Position numbers and translations under genes: made by a program. A stretch of 64,000 nt of DNA, taken from the NCBI RefSeq assembly GCF_007556705.1, contig NZ_VJOL01000004.1:1-64000 (forward strand). The letters are read 5' to 3'. This document shows, piece by piece, positions 7,725 through 16,710 of this stretch; the first letter of the stretch is position 1; every line of letters begins with the position of its first letter. Source of the stretch: Tepidimonas thermarum (GTDB lineage Bacteria; Pseudomonadota; Gammaproteobacteria; Burkholderiales; Burkholderiaceae_C). A model generated the notes under the pieces. That model did no database searches. It was given only the letters and a program-made list of their open reading frames with translations, and was not told the DNA's origin.

Positions 7725-10106
7725 TTACGGCCGGAACAGGTCCAGGATGCTGCGCTTTTCGCGCGGGTCGCTGGCGTCGCCGTCGGGCGGCGCCTCACCA
7801 CGGGGCAGGGTGGCCGCGTCCTCGAACCCCAGGCGCCTGACGTAGCTGCCGTCGGCGTATTCCTCGTACACCCAATCTCCGCCCGCGAAGGCGACGCCAG
7901 ACGGTGGCGGGATTTCCTGCACCGGCACGTCGCGCAGCGCTTGCCCCATGAAATCGATCCAGATCGGCAAGGCCAGCGCCCCGCCCGTGGCGCGCCGCCC
8001 CAGGTTGCGCGGCGTGTCGTACCCCAACCACGCGGCGGCGGCCAGCGTCGGGTGAAAGCCCACGAACCACGCATCCTGCGCGTCGTTGGTGGTGCCGGTT
8101 TTGCCGTAGAGGTCGGGCCGCTTGAGCGTGGCCTGTGCGCGCGCCGCGGTGCCCGAGCGCGTGATTTCGTTGAGCAGCTGGCTCATCACAAAGGCGTTGC
8201 GCGGCGGCAGCGTCCGGTTGGTCTCATCGGGGGCTTGGGGCGGCACATCGAGCAGCACGCGGCCCTTGGGGTCGGTGATGCGGGTGATGAGCACCGGCGG
8301 CAGGTAGTGCCCGCCATTGGCAAACACGCTGTAGCCGGCCGCCATTTCCAGTGGCGTGACGGCCCCCGCGCCCAGCGCCATGGTCAGGTAGGGTGGATGC
8401 TTGGCGGGGTCCAGCCCAAAGCGCGTGATCCACTGCTGCGCCGATTGGGTGCCGACCGCACGCAACACCTGGATCGAGACCATGTTTTTGGACTTGGCCA
8501 GCGCGCTGCGGATGGTCATCGGCCCCTCGTACTGCCCGTCATAGTTTTTCGGCTCCCACGGCTTGCCGCCGGTGACGCTGGCCGGGAAAAACAACGGCGC
8601 GTCGTTGACCACGGTGGCGGGCATGATGCCTTTTTCCAGCGCTGCGGAGTAGATGAACGGCTTGAAGCTGGAGCCAGGCTGGCGCTGCGACTGGGTGACG
8701 CGGTTGAATTGGTTGCGCTCGTAGTCAAAGCCGCCGACCAGCGCGCGGATGCCGCCATCGCGCGGGTCCACGGCGACGAATGCCGCTTCCACCTCCGGCG
8801 TTTGGGTCAGGTACCAGCCCTGCGGTCCTTTGACGATGCGCACCACCGCCCCGGGGCGCAGCTTGAGGCTGGGGGGGGCCTGCTCGCTCAGGCCCGAGCG
8901 CACCGCATCCAGACCGGCGCCGGTGATTTCGATGGGCGTGTCGTCGCCGCGCACGACCACCACGCGCCGTGGGTCTGCCGACAGCACCACGGCGGTCAGC
9001 AGCGGCTCGTTGTCGGGTACGGCGCTCAGCGCCTCGTCGATCGCGGCCGCGCGGGCGGCCGGGTCGCTGGGCAGGTCGATGAAGCGCTCGGGCCCGCGGT
9101 AGAACTGGCGGCGCTCGAAATCCACGATGCCTTGCCGCACGGCCCGCCAAGCGGCGCGCTGCAGGGCGGGGTCGATGGTGGTGTGCACCTGCAAGCCGGC
9201 GGTGTAGGCGTCTTCGCCATAGCGGTTGACGATGATCTGGCGCACCATCTCGGTGATGTATTCCGCGTGGATGCCCGGGTCGCTTGGGCGGCGCAGGCGC
9301 AGCGGCTCTTCGCGGGCGGCGCGCGCTTGGGCTTCGGTGATGAAGCCGTTTTCGAGCATGCGGTCGATGATGTAGAGCTGCCGTGCGCGCGCCCGCTTGG
9401 GGTTGCTGATCGGGTTGTAGGCCGACGGCGCCTTGGGCAAGCCGGCCAGCAGCGCCGCCTCGGCGATGGTCAGTTCCTGGAGCGATTTGCCAAAGTAGGT
9501 GCGCGCGGCGGCCGCAAACCCGTACGAGCGCTGCCCCAGGAAAATCTGGTTCATGTAGATCTCGAGGATTTGCTCTTTGGTCAGCAAATGCTCGAGCTTG
9601 AAGGTGAGCAAGATCTCATAGATCTTGCGCAGGTAGCTCTTTTCGCTGGAAAGGTAGACGTTGCGCGCCACCTGCATGGTGATGGTGGAGGCGCCTTGGC
9701 TCTTGGCTTCGCCCAGGTTGGCCAGCGCCGCGCGCAGCAGGCCGCGGTAGTCCACCCCGCCATGCTCGAAGAAGCGCGCGTCCTCGATGGCGAGCACGGC
9801 GTTGATCATCACCGGCGGAATGTCCTCGAACGGCACGACGATGCGCCGCTCCTCGCCAAATTCGCCCAGCGGTGTGCCGTCGCGCGCGTACACCCGCAGC
9901 GGCAACTTGGGGCGGTAGTCGGCCAGCTCGCTGACATCGGGCAGGTTGGGGTACGCCATGGCCAGCGCCAAGGCGATCAGCATGGCCAGGGCCAGCCCGG
10001 CGGCCACCGCGGCCCCGATGGCCCCGAACAGCCAGCGCCGCCACCGCGGCGCTGAGGCAGGGGTGGGGGCAGGCGCGGGGGAGGGCGGGGTGGTGTGTCG
10101 CGGCAT
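7725..10106 (-). CDS. mrcA: Penicillin-binding protein 1A, bifunctional peptidoglycan glycosyltransferase/transpeptidase
   Basis: A 793-residue class A PBP. It has a proline-rich cytoplasmic head, one membrane anchor (about residues 27-50) and a GT51 glycosyltransferase domain with catalytic Glu108 in IEDARFFEHGGVD and the later ASTITMQVARN motif. An OB-like insert follows at about 330-430. The transpeptidase has nucleophile Ser479 (SSFK), SKN at 539-541 and KTG at 669-671. It polymerises and cross-links peptidoglycan at the inner-membrane surface. Divergence from pilMNOPQ is widely conserved in beta- and gammaproteobacteria. All catalytic motifs are intact. Confidence 0.97.
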   Translation of the reverse strand: MPRHTTPPSPAPAPTPASAPRWRRWLFGAIGAAVAAGLALAMLIALALAMAYPNLPDVSELADYRPKLPLRVYARDGTPLGEFGEERRIVVPFEDIPPVMINAVLAIEDARFFEHGGVDYRGLLRAALANLGEAKSQGASTITMQVARNVYLSSEKSYLRKIYEILLTFKLEHLLTKEQILEIYMNQIFLGQRSYGFAAAARTYFGKSLQELTIAEAALLAGLPKAPSAYNPISNPKRARARQLYIIDRMLENGFITEAQARAAREEPLRLRRPSDPGIHAEYITEMVRQIIVNRYGEDAYTAGLQVHTTIDPALQRAAWRAVRQGIVDFERRQFYRGPERFIDLPSDPAARAAAIDEALSAVPDNEPLLTAVVLSADPRRVVVVRGDDTPIEITGAGLDAVRSGLSEQAPPSLKLRPGAVVRIVKGPQGWYLTQTPEVEAAFVAVDPRDGGIRALVGGFDYERNQFNRVTQSQRQPGSSFKPFIYSAALEKGIMPATVVNDAPLFFPASVTGGKPWEPKNYDGQYEGPMTIRSALAKSKNMVSIQVLRAVGTQSAQQWITRFGLDPAKHPPYLTMALGAGAVTPLEMAAGYSVFANGGHYLPPVLITRITDPKGRVLLDVPPQAPDETNRTLPPRNAFVMSQLLNEITRSGTAARAQATLKRPDLYGKTGTTNDAQDAWFVGFHPTLAAAAWLGYDTPRNLGRRATGGALALPIWIDFMGQALRDVPVQEIPPPSGVAFAGGDWVYEEYADGSYVRRLGFEDAATLPRGEAPPDGDASDPREKRSILDLFRP

Positions 10107-10174
10107 GGCAGGGCCGACAGGGCCGAGGTGATGTCGGGGCCGGGATGGCCGTTGTTCCTCGCAACGGTCGCCGG

Positions 10175-10180
10175 ATTATA
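10175..10180 (-). promoter_or_regulatory. Predicted mrcA promoter -10 (TATAAT)
   Basis: A perfect TATAAT on the minus strand, 68 bases before the mrcA ATG, with no convincing -35. The predicted start near 10168 puts a hairpin, CCGTTG (10149-10154)/CAACGG (10162-10167), at the extreme 5' end of the mRNA, where it could protect the message. Confidence 0.5.
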
Positions 10181-10195
10181 GGGAGCACGGCAGTT

Positions 10196-10209
10196 TGCCC
10201 GGACGGCCG
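10196..10209 (+). repeat. 14-base direct repeat, copy 1 (mrcA side)
   Basis: TGCCCGGACGGCCG, identical to 10330-10343. It lies where the -35 region of the mrcA promoter would be. Confidence 0.6.
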
Positions 10210-10329
10210 CACGGCGCGCGCTGTGTCGGTTTCAGGCAACGCTTGCGGCCGATACCGCGCGATCGCACAACCGATGGCGCTGTGCGCCGCGCATCATTGC
10301 TGCTAGGATTGATAGCACAGGCACCATGC

Positions 10330-10343
10330 TGCCCGGACGGCCG
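10330..10343 (+). repeat. 14-base direct repeat, copy 2 (pilM side)
   Basis: TGCCCGGACGGCCG, identical to copy 1 at 10196-10209. Here it forms part of a short dyad (CCCGG, ACGG, CCGGG) that ends 18 bases before the pilM start codon. Confidence 0.6.
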
Positions 10344-10361
10344 GGTCTTTGGGGGTAGGAG

Positions 10362-11444
10362 TTGACCATACTCGCATCATTGTTGCGCCGCGGGCCCGCG
10401 CCGCTGCTGGGCATCGACATCAGTTCGACCACCCTCAAGCTGGTCGAATTGGATCGCGCACGCGACGGCGGCTACGTGCTGCAGCACTGCGCGATCGAGC
10501 CCCTCGAGCGCGGCTGGGTCGCCGAAGGCAACATCGAAAAATTCGACGAGGTTGCCGAGGCCCTGCGCCGCTTGGTGCGCAAGGCGGGCACCCGCACCAA
10601 AAACGTGGCCCTGGCCCTGCCCGGCTCGGCCGTGATCACGCGCAAGGTCCATTTGCCCGCCGGCCTATCCGAGGACGAGCTGGAGGTGCAGGTCGAGGCT
10701 GAGGCGGCGCAGCTCATTCCCTTTCCGCTGGCGGAGGTGGCGCTCGACTTCTGCGTCGTCGGGCCGTCGTCCACGGCACAGGGCTACGACGAGGTGCTGG
10801 TGGCCGCGTCGCGTAAGGAGCGCGTGTCCGACCGGCAGGGCTTGGCCGAAGCCGCCGGCCTCAACCCGGTGATCATGGACATCGAGCCCTATGCATCGCG
10901 GCTGGTGGCGCGGCGCGCGATCGAGCGGCTGCCCAAGGTGGGGTCGCGCCGGCTCGTCGCGCTGTTCGAGATCGGGTCGCAATCCACCGCCCTGCAGGTC
11001 ATCCAGGACGATGACATGGTGTACGAGCGCGACCAGCCCATCGGCGGCGCGATGCTGACGCAGGCCATCGCGCGCCAGTACGGGTTGTCGCCCGAAGAGG
11101 CCGAGCAGAAAAAGAAACTCGGCGCCGGGTTGCCAGCGGACTACCCCCAGACAGTGCTGCAACCCTACCTGGAGACGCTGGGCCAGGAGTTGGGCCGCGC
11201 CTTGCAGTTTTTCTTCACCAGCACACCGCACAACCGGGTGGACCATATCCTGCTGTCCGGGGGCGGGGCCAGTCTGCCCGGGCTGGCCGAGGCCGTCACG
11301 GCCCAGACCGGGTTTTCCGCCAGTGTGCTCAATCCGTTTGATGGCATGACGGTGGCGCCCTCGATTCCCGCGGCTCGCCTGGCCGTGGAAGCCACGTCGT
11401 ATCTGATCGCCACGGGCCTGGCGTTGCGGAGGTTCGTGCCATGA
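10362..11444 (+). CDS. pilM: Type IV pilus assembly protein PilM (actin-like ATPase fold)
   Basis: A 360-residue cytoplasmic protein with the FtsA/MreB-like fold. It binds the N-terminal tail of PilN and joins the inner-membrane alignment complex to the pilus motor. Nucleotide-site motifs are visible: LLGIDISSTTLKLVEL at the N-terminus and ILLSGGGASLPGLAEAV near the C-terminus. There is no ATG at the 5' end. The best start is TTG at 10362 (MTILASLLRRGPAPLLGID). An AGGAG at 10357-10361 abuts it with no spacer, and a GGGGGT lies five bases upstream, so translation initiation is probably weak. It overlaps pilN by four bases. Confidence 0.93.
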   Translation: MTILASLLRRGPAPLLGIDISSTTLKLVELDRARDGGYVLQHCAIEPLERGWVAEGNIEKFDEVAEALRRLVRKAGTRTKNVALALPGSAVITRKVHLPAGLSEDELEVQVEAEAAQLIPFPLAEVALDFCVVGPSSTAQGYDEVLVAASRKERVSDRQGLAEAAGLNPVIMDIEPYASRLVARRAIERLPKVGSRRLVALFEIGSQSTALQVIQDDDMVYERDQPIGGAMLTQAIARQYGLSPEEAEQKKKLGAGLPADYPQTVLQPYLETLGQELGRALQFFFTSTPHNRVDHILLSGGGASLPGLAEAVTAQTGFSASVLNPFDGMTVAPSIPAARLAVEATSYLIATGLALRRFVP

Positions 11445-12061
11445 TGGCCATCAACCTGCTGCCGCACCGCGTGTGGGCGCGCAAAAAGCAGCGCGAGGCG
11501 TTTTATCGCCAGTTGGGATTGGCAGCGGTGGCGGGTTTGGCCGTTGCCGCGTTGATCTACACCGTGTTCGAGGCGCGCATCGCGACCCAGGAAGGGCGCA
11601 ACCGCCTGCTGCAGACGGAAATTGCTCGGCTCGATCAGCAAATCAAGGAAATTGCCACCTTGCAGACCGAGCTAGACGCCATGAAGGCGCGGCAGGACGC
11701 GGTCGAAAACCTGCAGGCCGACCGCAACCTGCCGGTGCATCTGCTCAACGAGCTGGTGCGGCGCTTGCCCGATGGGGTGTACTTGCGCTCCATCAAGCAA
11801 GAAGGCGCCAACATTTCGATCACCGGTACCGCCCAGTCGCAGGAGAGGGTCTCGGAGCTGCTGCGCAACCTCTCCAACAACAGCCCGTGGTTGCGCCAGC
11901 CGCAGCTGATCGAAATCACGGCCGGCACGATGAATTTCAACCCCGGCGGGCAGCGACGCGTCTTCCAGTTCTCGCTGCGCGTCGTGCAGGGCAAAGGCGA
12001 GGCGGGCGCCCAGGCGGCCGAGCGGCCACGGGCCGCTGCCGCCCCGGGCGGGGCGGCGTGA
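11441..12061 (+). CDS. pilN: Type IV pilus inner-membrane protein PilN
   Basis: A 206-residue bitopic protein. The cytoplasmic N-terminus begins with the conserved INLLPHR motif that inserts into PilM. One transmembrane helix (about residues 24-45) follows, then a periplasmic coiled coil rich in Q, E and R and a ferredoxin-like domain that dimerises with PilO. The start overlaps the pilM stop (ATGATG at 11441, stop TGA at 11442). Two adjacent ATGs are possible. It ends in an alanine- and proline-rich tail. Confidence 0.94.
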   Translation: MMAINLLPHRVWARKKQREAFYRQLGLAAVAGLAVAALIYTVFEARIATQEGRNRLLQTEIARLDQQIKEIATLQTELDAMKARQDAVENLQADRNLPVHLLNELVRRLPDGVYLRSIKQEGANISITGTAQSQERVSELLRNLSNNSPWLRQPQLIEITAGTMNFNPGGQRRVFQFSLRVVQGKGEAGAQAAERPRAAAAPGGAA

Positions 12062-12084
12062 GCAACGCAAGCGGACGGTGCACG

Positions 12085-12762
12085 ATGGCCTCGAAACGCA
12101 AAACATCCATCGACTGGTCGGCCCTGCAACAGACGGTGCAGCGCCAGTTCAGCGGGCTGGACCCCAACGATCCTTCGCGCTGGCCGGTCCTGCCGCGCGT
12201 GCTGCTGTTGACGGGCGTGGCCGTGGCCATTGTGGTGGGCTTGTGGTATGCCTGGCTGTCGGATCGGCGCGACGCGCTCGACGCTGCCGTGCGGCGCGAG
12301 GGCGAGTTGCGCACCGAGTTCACCCAGAAGGTCAACAAGGCGGCGGCGCTCGATGCGCTCAAGGCGCAACTGGAGCAGGTGCGGCAGTACGTCACGCAGC
12401 TCGAAAAGCAACTGCCCAACCGCGCCGAAATGGACGCGTTGCTGTCCGACATCAACCAGGCCGGCATCGGCCGCGGCCTGCAATTCGAGCTGTTCCGCCC
12501 GGGTCAGGAGGTGGTGCGCGACTACTACGCCGAGCTGCCCATCACGGTGCGCGTCAGCGGCACGTACCACGACATTGGCATGTTCGTCGCCGATGTCGCA
12601 CACCTGTCGCGCATCGTCACGCTCAACAACCTCTCCATCAACCCGGTGGCCAACCGCAATGATTTGCTGACCATGGAAGCCACGGCCAAGACCTTCCGCT
12701 ACCTCGACCCCGATGAGGTGCTGGCGCAAAAGGGGACGAGCGCAAAAGGGGGCAAGAAATGA
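12085..12762 (+). CDS. pilO: Type IV pilus inner-membrane protein PilO
   Basis: A 225-residue bitopic protein and PilN partner. It has a short cytoplasmic N-terminus (WSALQQTVQRQFSGLDPNDPSRWP), a membrane helix near residues 37-57, a coiled coil and a C-terminal periplasmic ferredoxin-like domain. The ATG at 12085 gives MASKRKTSID, the usual family start. A GTG at 12058 overlapping the pilN stop (GTGA) would add nine residues and would allow translational coupling, so it remains a real alternative. It overlaps pilP by four bases. Confidence 0.92.
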   Translation: MASKRKTSIDWSALQQTVQRQFSGLDPNDPSRWPVLPRVLLLTGVAVAIVVGLWYAWLSDRRDALDAAVRREGELRTEFTQKVNKAAALDALKAQLEQVRQYVTQLEKQLPNRAEMDALLSDINQAGIGRGLQFELFRPGQEVVRDYYAELPITVRVSGTYHDIGMFVADVAHLSRIVTLNNLSINPVANRNDLLTMEATAKTFRYLDPDEVLAQKGTSAKGGKK

Positions 12763-13322
12763 GGGGACACACACGCGTGGCACCGCCCCTCACCTGGACG
12801 GCCGCGTTGGTGGTTGGGGTTCTGGTGCTGGGCTGCTCTGGCGCGGCGCAGGACGATTTGACGCAGTGGATGGCCCAGCAGCGCGCGGGGGCACAACCCA
12901 AGGTTCAACCCATCCAACCCCCGCTGGCCTACCAGCCGCAGGCGTACGTCGGCATCGATGCGCTGTCGCCGTTCAGCGACGAAAAACTCACCCGCGTGTT
13001 GCGCAGCGACTCGGCCACGGCGGGGATGTCGCGTTTGCTGGAAGCCGAAATGCGCCGGCGTCGTGAGCCGCTGGAGGAGTTCCCCCTCGACACCATGGCG
13101 ATGGTGGGGCTGCTCGACAGGGGCGGCCAGCGGGTGGCGCTGGTGCGGGTCAATGGCATGCTCTATGCTGTGCGGCCTGGCCATTACCTGGGACAAAACT
13201 TTGGGCGTGTGACCGCCATCACCGACAACCAGATCACCCTGCGTGAGATCGTGCAGGATGCCGCCGGTGAATGGATCGAGCGCACCGCCACCCTGCAGCT
13301 TCAGGAAGGAACCGGTAAATGA
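12759..13322 (+). CDS. pilP: Type IV pilus lipoprotein PilP
   Basis: A 187-residue inner-membrane lipoprotein that links the PilN-PilO complex to the PilQ secretin. The signal peptide ends in lipobox VLGC (Cys26). A flexible proline- and glutamine-rich linker follows, and then the beta-sandwich HR domain (GMLYAVRPGHYLGQNFGRVTAI). Length is normal for the family. Both ends overlap neighbours by four bases, so the five pil genes read as one tightly coupled operon. Confidence 0.94.
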   Translation: MRGHTRVAPPLTWTAALVVGVLVLGCSGAAQDDLTQWMAQQRAGAQPKVQPIQPPLAYQPQAYVGIDALSPFSDEKLTRVLRSDSATAGMSRLLEAEMRRRREPLEEFPLDTMAMVGLLDRGGQRVALVRVNGMLYAVRPGHYLGQNFGRVTAITDNQITLREIVQDAAGEWIERTATLQLQEGTGK

Positions 13323-15514
13323 CCGTCACCCATCGACCACACGCTCGGCGCGCTCGGTTTGGGCAGATCTGGCGCTCGCTGCTGGGCGCCGTGCTCGCGC
13401 TGGCGGCCTGCGGCTGGGCGCACGCCCAAGGCACCATCCGATCCGTGACCGCCAGTGTCAGCGCCGGCAACGAGGTGGTGCGCATCGAGACCAGCGAGCC
13501 GCTCAAGGCCCTGCCCGCGGCCTTCACCATCCAGACACCGGCGCGCATTGCGTTGGACTTCCCCGCAACCACCAACGGGACGGGGCGGGGGCTCGTCGAG
13601 GTCAACCAGGGCAACCTGCGCTCCATCAACCTCATCGAGGCCGGTGGGCGCACGCGGCTGGTGCTCAACCTCATCCGCGCCGTGCCCTACGAAGCGCAGG
13701 TGCAGGGCTCGGCGCTGCTGGTCACGCTGCAAAGCGCACCGGCCGCCAGCGCCACCGTCCCCAGCGGCGCGGCCACCACCACGTTCGAAAGCGGCGCGGC
13801 TGCCTCGACTGGCGTGAGTGCGCTGCGCGATATCGACTTTCGTCGCGGCACCGACGGTGCGGGGCGTGTGCTGATCGAGCTGGGTGACCCCCAGACCGGC
13901 GTGGACATTCGACCGCAGGGGCGGTCGCTGGTGGTCGAGTTCCTGCGCACCGCGTTGCCCGAAGGCCTGCGCCGGCGCCTGGACGTGACCGACTTTGGCA
14001 CGCCCGTGCGCACCGTCACCGCCACCCAGGCGGGCGACCGCGTGCGGCTGTTGGTGGAAAACACTGGGGAATGGGAGCACAGCGCCTACCAAAGCGACAA
14101 CCAGTTCGTGCTGGAGGTGCGCCCGGTCAAGCCCGACCCGAACCGGCTGGTGCAGGGCCCGAAGTACAGCGGCGAAAAGCTCTCGCTCAATTTCCAGAAC
14201 ATCGACGTGCGCTCGCTCCTGCAGGTGATCGCGGACTTCACCAACTTCAACATCATCACCACCGATGCGGTGCAGGGCAACCTGACCCTGCGCCTCAAGG
14301 ACGTGCCCTGGGACCAAGCGCTCGACATCATCCTCGAAGCCAAGCAGTTGGGCATGACCCGCACGGGCAACGTGATTCGGGTCGCACCGAAGAAGGACCT
14401 GGACGCCGAGGCCTTGGCGCAGCGCGAGGTGACCAAGAAGCTGGAGGACTTGGAGCCGTTGCGCACCGAAGTGTTCCGTCTGAACTTTGCCAAGGCGGAC
14501 GATGTGGTGGCGACCCTGAAGGATGCTACCGCCAGCGGTGGCGGGCAAAACCAGACCACCAACCGGCTGCTGTCGCCGCGCGGCTCCGCGATTGCGGACA
14601 AGCGCACCAACCAGGTCTTCGTGACCGATGTGGCCGAGCGACTGGAATCGGTGCGCGACTACATTCGCCGTGTCGACAGCCCGAAACGCCAGGTCATGAT
14701 TCAGGCCCGTCTCGTCGAGGCCCGGGAGGGTTTCGGGCGTGCCCTGGGCGTGCGCCTAGGGGGCGCGGATTTGCGCACGATACGTGGTGGTGACGCCGGC
14801 TACAACATCGGTGGCGGCGCGCGTGTCGCGTTCGGGGGTTCGTACGATGCGATCACGGCGACCACGGGCGAGTCGGCGGTGGCGCTCAACGGTCAAAATA
14901 CGTCGTTTGTCAACCTGCCAGCGCGCACCACGATCAACAACGCGGACATTCCGCGCTTGGCGCTGTCGCTCTTCAGCCCATCGGCGAACCGCTTTCTCAA
15001 CCTCGAACTGTCGGCGCTGGAGTCGGACAACAACGGACGCATCATCTCCAGCCCCAAAATCGTCACCAGCGACCTGAACAAAGCCGCCATCAAACAGGGC
15101 GATCAGCTCCGCTTCATCCAACGGCGCACCAACGCCACTGGAGCGCTGGAGGACCTGATCGTCACCATCGACGCGAATTTGCTGCTGGAAGTAACGCCCC
15201 AAATCACGCCGGCCGGCAAGGTGTTGTTGACGCTTAAGGCCACCAAAAACCAACTGACGGGGATTACCCAGGCCGGCCCGCAACTGGCGGTCAAAGAAGT
15301 CGAAACCGAAGTGATGGTGGACAACGGGGGCACCGTGATGATCGGTGGTATTTTTGAGCAGGAAGAGACCAACAGTGTCGACAAGGTGCCGGTGTTGGGT
15401 GACGTGCCGGTGGTGGGCAACCTGTTCAAAACCCGCAACAACACCAGCAGCAAAAAAGAACTGTTGATCTTTGTGACACCCGTGATTTTGGATGAGGGCC
15501 TCGCTACCCAGTAA
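13319..15514 (+). CDS. pilQ: Type IV pilus secretin PilQ
   Basis: A 731-residue outer-membrane channel through which the pilus leaves the cell. A Sec signal peptide ends about residue 39 (GWAHAQG). Two AMIN domains that bind peptidoglycan follow, then a secretin/TonB N-terminal domain (LSLNFQNIDVRSLLQVIADFTNFNII), an N1-type domain (KRTNQVFVTD) and the C-terminal secretin domain with VPVLGDVPVVGNLFK near the end. All expected parts are present and in order. It closes the pilMNOPQ operon. The next gene starts 38 bases later with its own strong ribosome binding site. Confidence 0.96.
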   Translation: MTVTHRPHARRARFGQIWRSLLGAVLALAACGWAHAQGTIRSVTASVSAGNEVVRIETSEPLKALPAAFTIQTPARIALDFPATTNGTGRGLVEVNQGNLRSINLIEAGGRTRLVLNLIRAVPYEAQVQGSALLVTLQSAPAASATVPSGAATTTFESGAAASTGVSALRDIDFRRGTDGAGRVLIELGDPQTGVDIRPQGRSLVVEFLRTALPEGLRRRLDVTDFGTPVRTVTATQAGDRVRLLVENTGEWEHSAYQSDNQFVLEVRPVKPDPNRLVQGPKYSGEKLSLNFQNIDVRSLLQVIADFTNFNIITTDAVQGNLTLRLKDVPWDQALDIILEAKQLGMTRTGNVIRVAPKKDLDAEALAQREVTKKLEDLEPLRTEVFRLNFAKADDVVATLKDATASGGGQNQTTNRLLSPRGSAIADKRTNQVFVTDVAERLESVRDYIRRVDSPKRQVMIQARLVEAREGFGRALGVRLGGADLRTIRGGDAGYNIGGGARVAFGGSYDAITATTGESAVALNGQNTSFVNLPARTTINNADIPRLALSLFSPSANRFLNLELSALESDNNGRIISSPKIVTSDLNKAAIKQGDQLRFIQRRTNATGALEDLIVTIDANLLLEVTPQITPAGKVLLTLKATKNQLTGITQAGPQLAVKEVETEVMVDNGGTVMIGGIFEQEETNSVDKVPVLGDVPVVGNLFKTRNNTSSKKELLIFVTPVILDEGLATQ

Positions 15515-15552
15515 ACGCGGCGTGTGTTGGATGGTTTTTGAAGGAGTATCCT

Positions 15553-16710
15553 GTGATCAAGCGGTGGATGGGATGGTTGGGCTTGGCCCTGACAGCATGG
15601 TTGGTGGCGTGTGGGGGGGGCGGGGGCTCGCCCGGCAGCAACCCCAACGAGGGTGCGCTGACGGTAGGTGGCGTGACGGCGGTGACGCTCATGCCCGGTG
15701 AGGCGCGAACGCTGCCCGTGTCGGGTGGTGTGCCGCCTTACCGCGTGGTCAGCCAGGAGCAGGCCATCGCCGTCGCGGCGCTCGACGCCAATAGCTTGGT
15801 CATTGGCGGGCAAAACGCAGGCGACACCCAAGTGACCGTAACCGACCGTGCAGGAACTGCCGTCTCGCTGGCGGTGAAAGTGGGGACGAGCATCCCGCTG
15901 TACACGACGGCGCCTGCTTCGTTACAGCTGGGTGTGGGCCCGAGCGAGGCGCGCACCTTCCGCGTGGCCGGTGGCGTCAAGCCGTATGTCATCACGGGCA
16001 ACGCCCCGCTGGTTGCGACGGTCACCCAGCTCGATGCCGAGCAGTGGCGCATACAAGGTGTGGCCATTGGTGATATGAAGGTGCGTATACGGGATGCTGC
16101 GGGTACGGAGCTGGAGGTCGCCGTGACCGTGGGCTCTCCGGAACTGCGTATTTCGTCGGACAAGCTGACGTTGCAGATCGGCATACCGGCGACCGTGGTG
16201 CTGTCCGGCGGCCAAAAGCCGTATTCGATTGCTGGTGGCATTCCGGCGGTGATACAGGTACGGCCGGTGACGGGCTCGGACAGCGCCTTTGAGATCACGG
16301 GACTGCTGGCAACAGGGGACGTCGATGTCGTGTTTTCGGATGTGACGGGTAAAACGGTCAAGGTCACCGTGACCGCAAACGTTGCGACCACACAGATTCG
16401 CGTCTCACCGTCTGCTCTCACGCTCGGTGAGCAGTCGGGTGAATCGGTGAAATTTAGTGTTTTCACGGCAGCAAAAGATGACCTGTCCGTTTTCAGCAGC
16501 AATCCGTCGTTGTTTGCGATTTCGGGCGTGACCAAGCCCGAATTCAATGCCGACGGTTCGGTCAAGACCTATGGATCCTTCACGGGGACGGTGTCCGGGA
16601 CCACCTGCGTATCTGCCAATACGCCTGTGACCATCACGGTCGTGGATAGCAATGGTTCGGTGGGTACGGCGACCGTGACGGTGGCGAACACCAACACGGC
16701 TTGCCCCTGA
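15553..16710 (+). CDS. Uncharacterised lipoprotein with four tandem beta-sandwich-like repeats, between pilQ and aroK
   Basis: A 385-residue protein I do not recognise as a named family. The GTG start at 15553 is set by AAGGAG at 15541-15546, six bases upstream. A signal peptide with lipobox LVAC (Cys20) is followed by a glycine/serine linker. Then come four units of about 80 residues rich in V, T and G that resemble bacterial Ig-like (BIG) folds. Units 1-3 share a GG-x2-PY motif at residues 58-63, 140-145 and 219-224; unit 4 lacks it and contains the only other cysteines (352 and 384), which could form a disulfide. The codon choice looks less GC-rich than in the neighbours. Its stop overlaps aroK by one base. 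It could be a surface or pilus-associated lipoprotein, but that rests only on position. Confidence 0.8.
   Translation: MIKRWMGWLGLALTAWLVACGGGGGSPGSNPNEGALTVGGVTAVTLMPGEARTLPVSGGVPPYRVVSQEQAIAVAALDANSLVIGGQNAGDTQVTVTDRAGTAVSLAVKVGTSIPLYTTAPASLQLGVGPSEARTFRVAGGVKPYVITGNAPLVATVTQLDAEQWRIQGVAIGDMKVRIRDAAGTELEVAVTVGSPELRISSDKLTLQIGIPATVVLSGGQKPYSIAGGIPAVIQVRPVTGSDSAFEITGLLATGDVDVVFSDVTGKTVKVTVTANVATTQIRVSPSALTLGEQSGESVKFSVFTAAKDDLSVFSSNPSLFAISGVTKPEFNADGSVKTYGSFTGTVSGTTCVSANTPVTITVVDSNGSVGTATVTVANTNTACP

Noticed and set aside
10304-10309. TAGGAT as a pilM -10 element
   Set aside because: No -35 at a usable distance and only a partial match; too weak to list.
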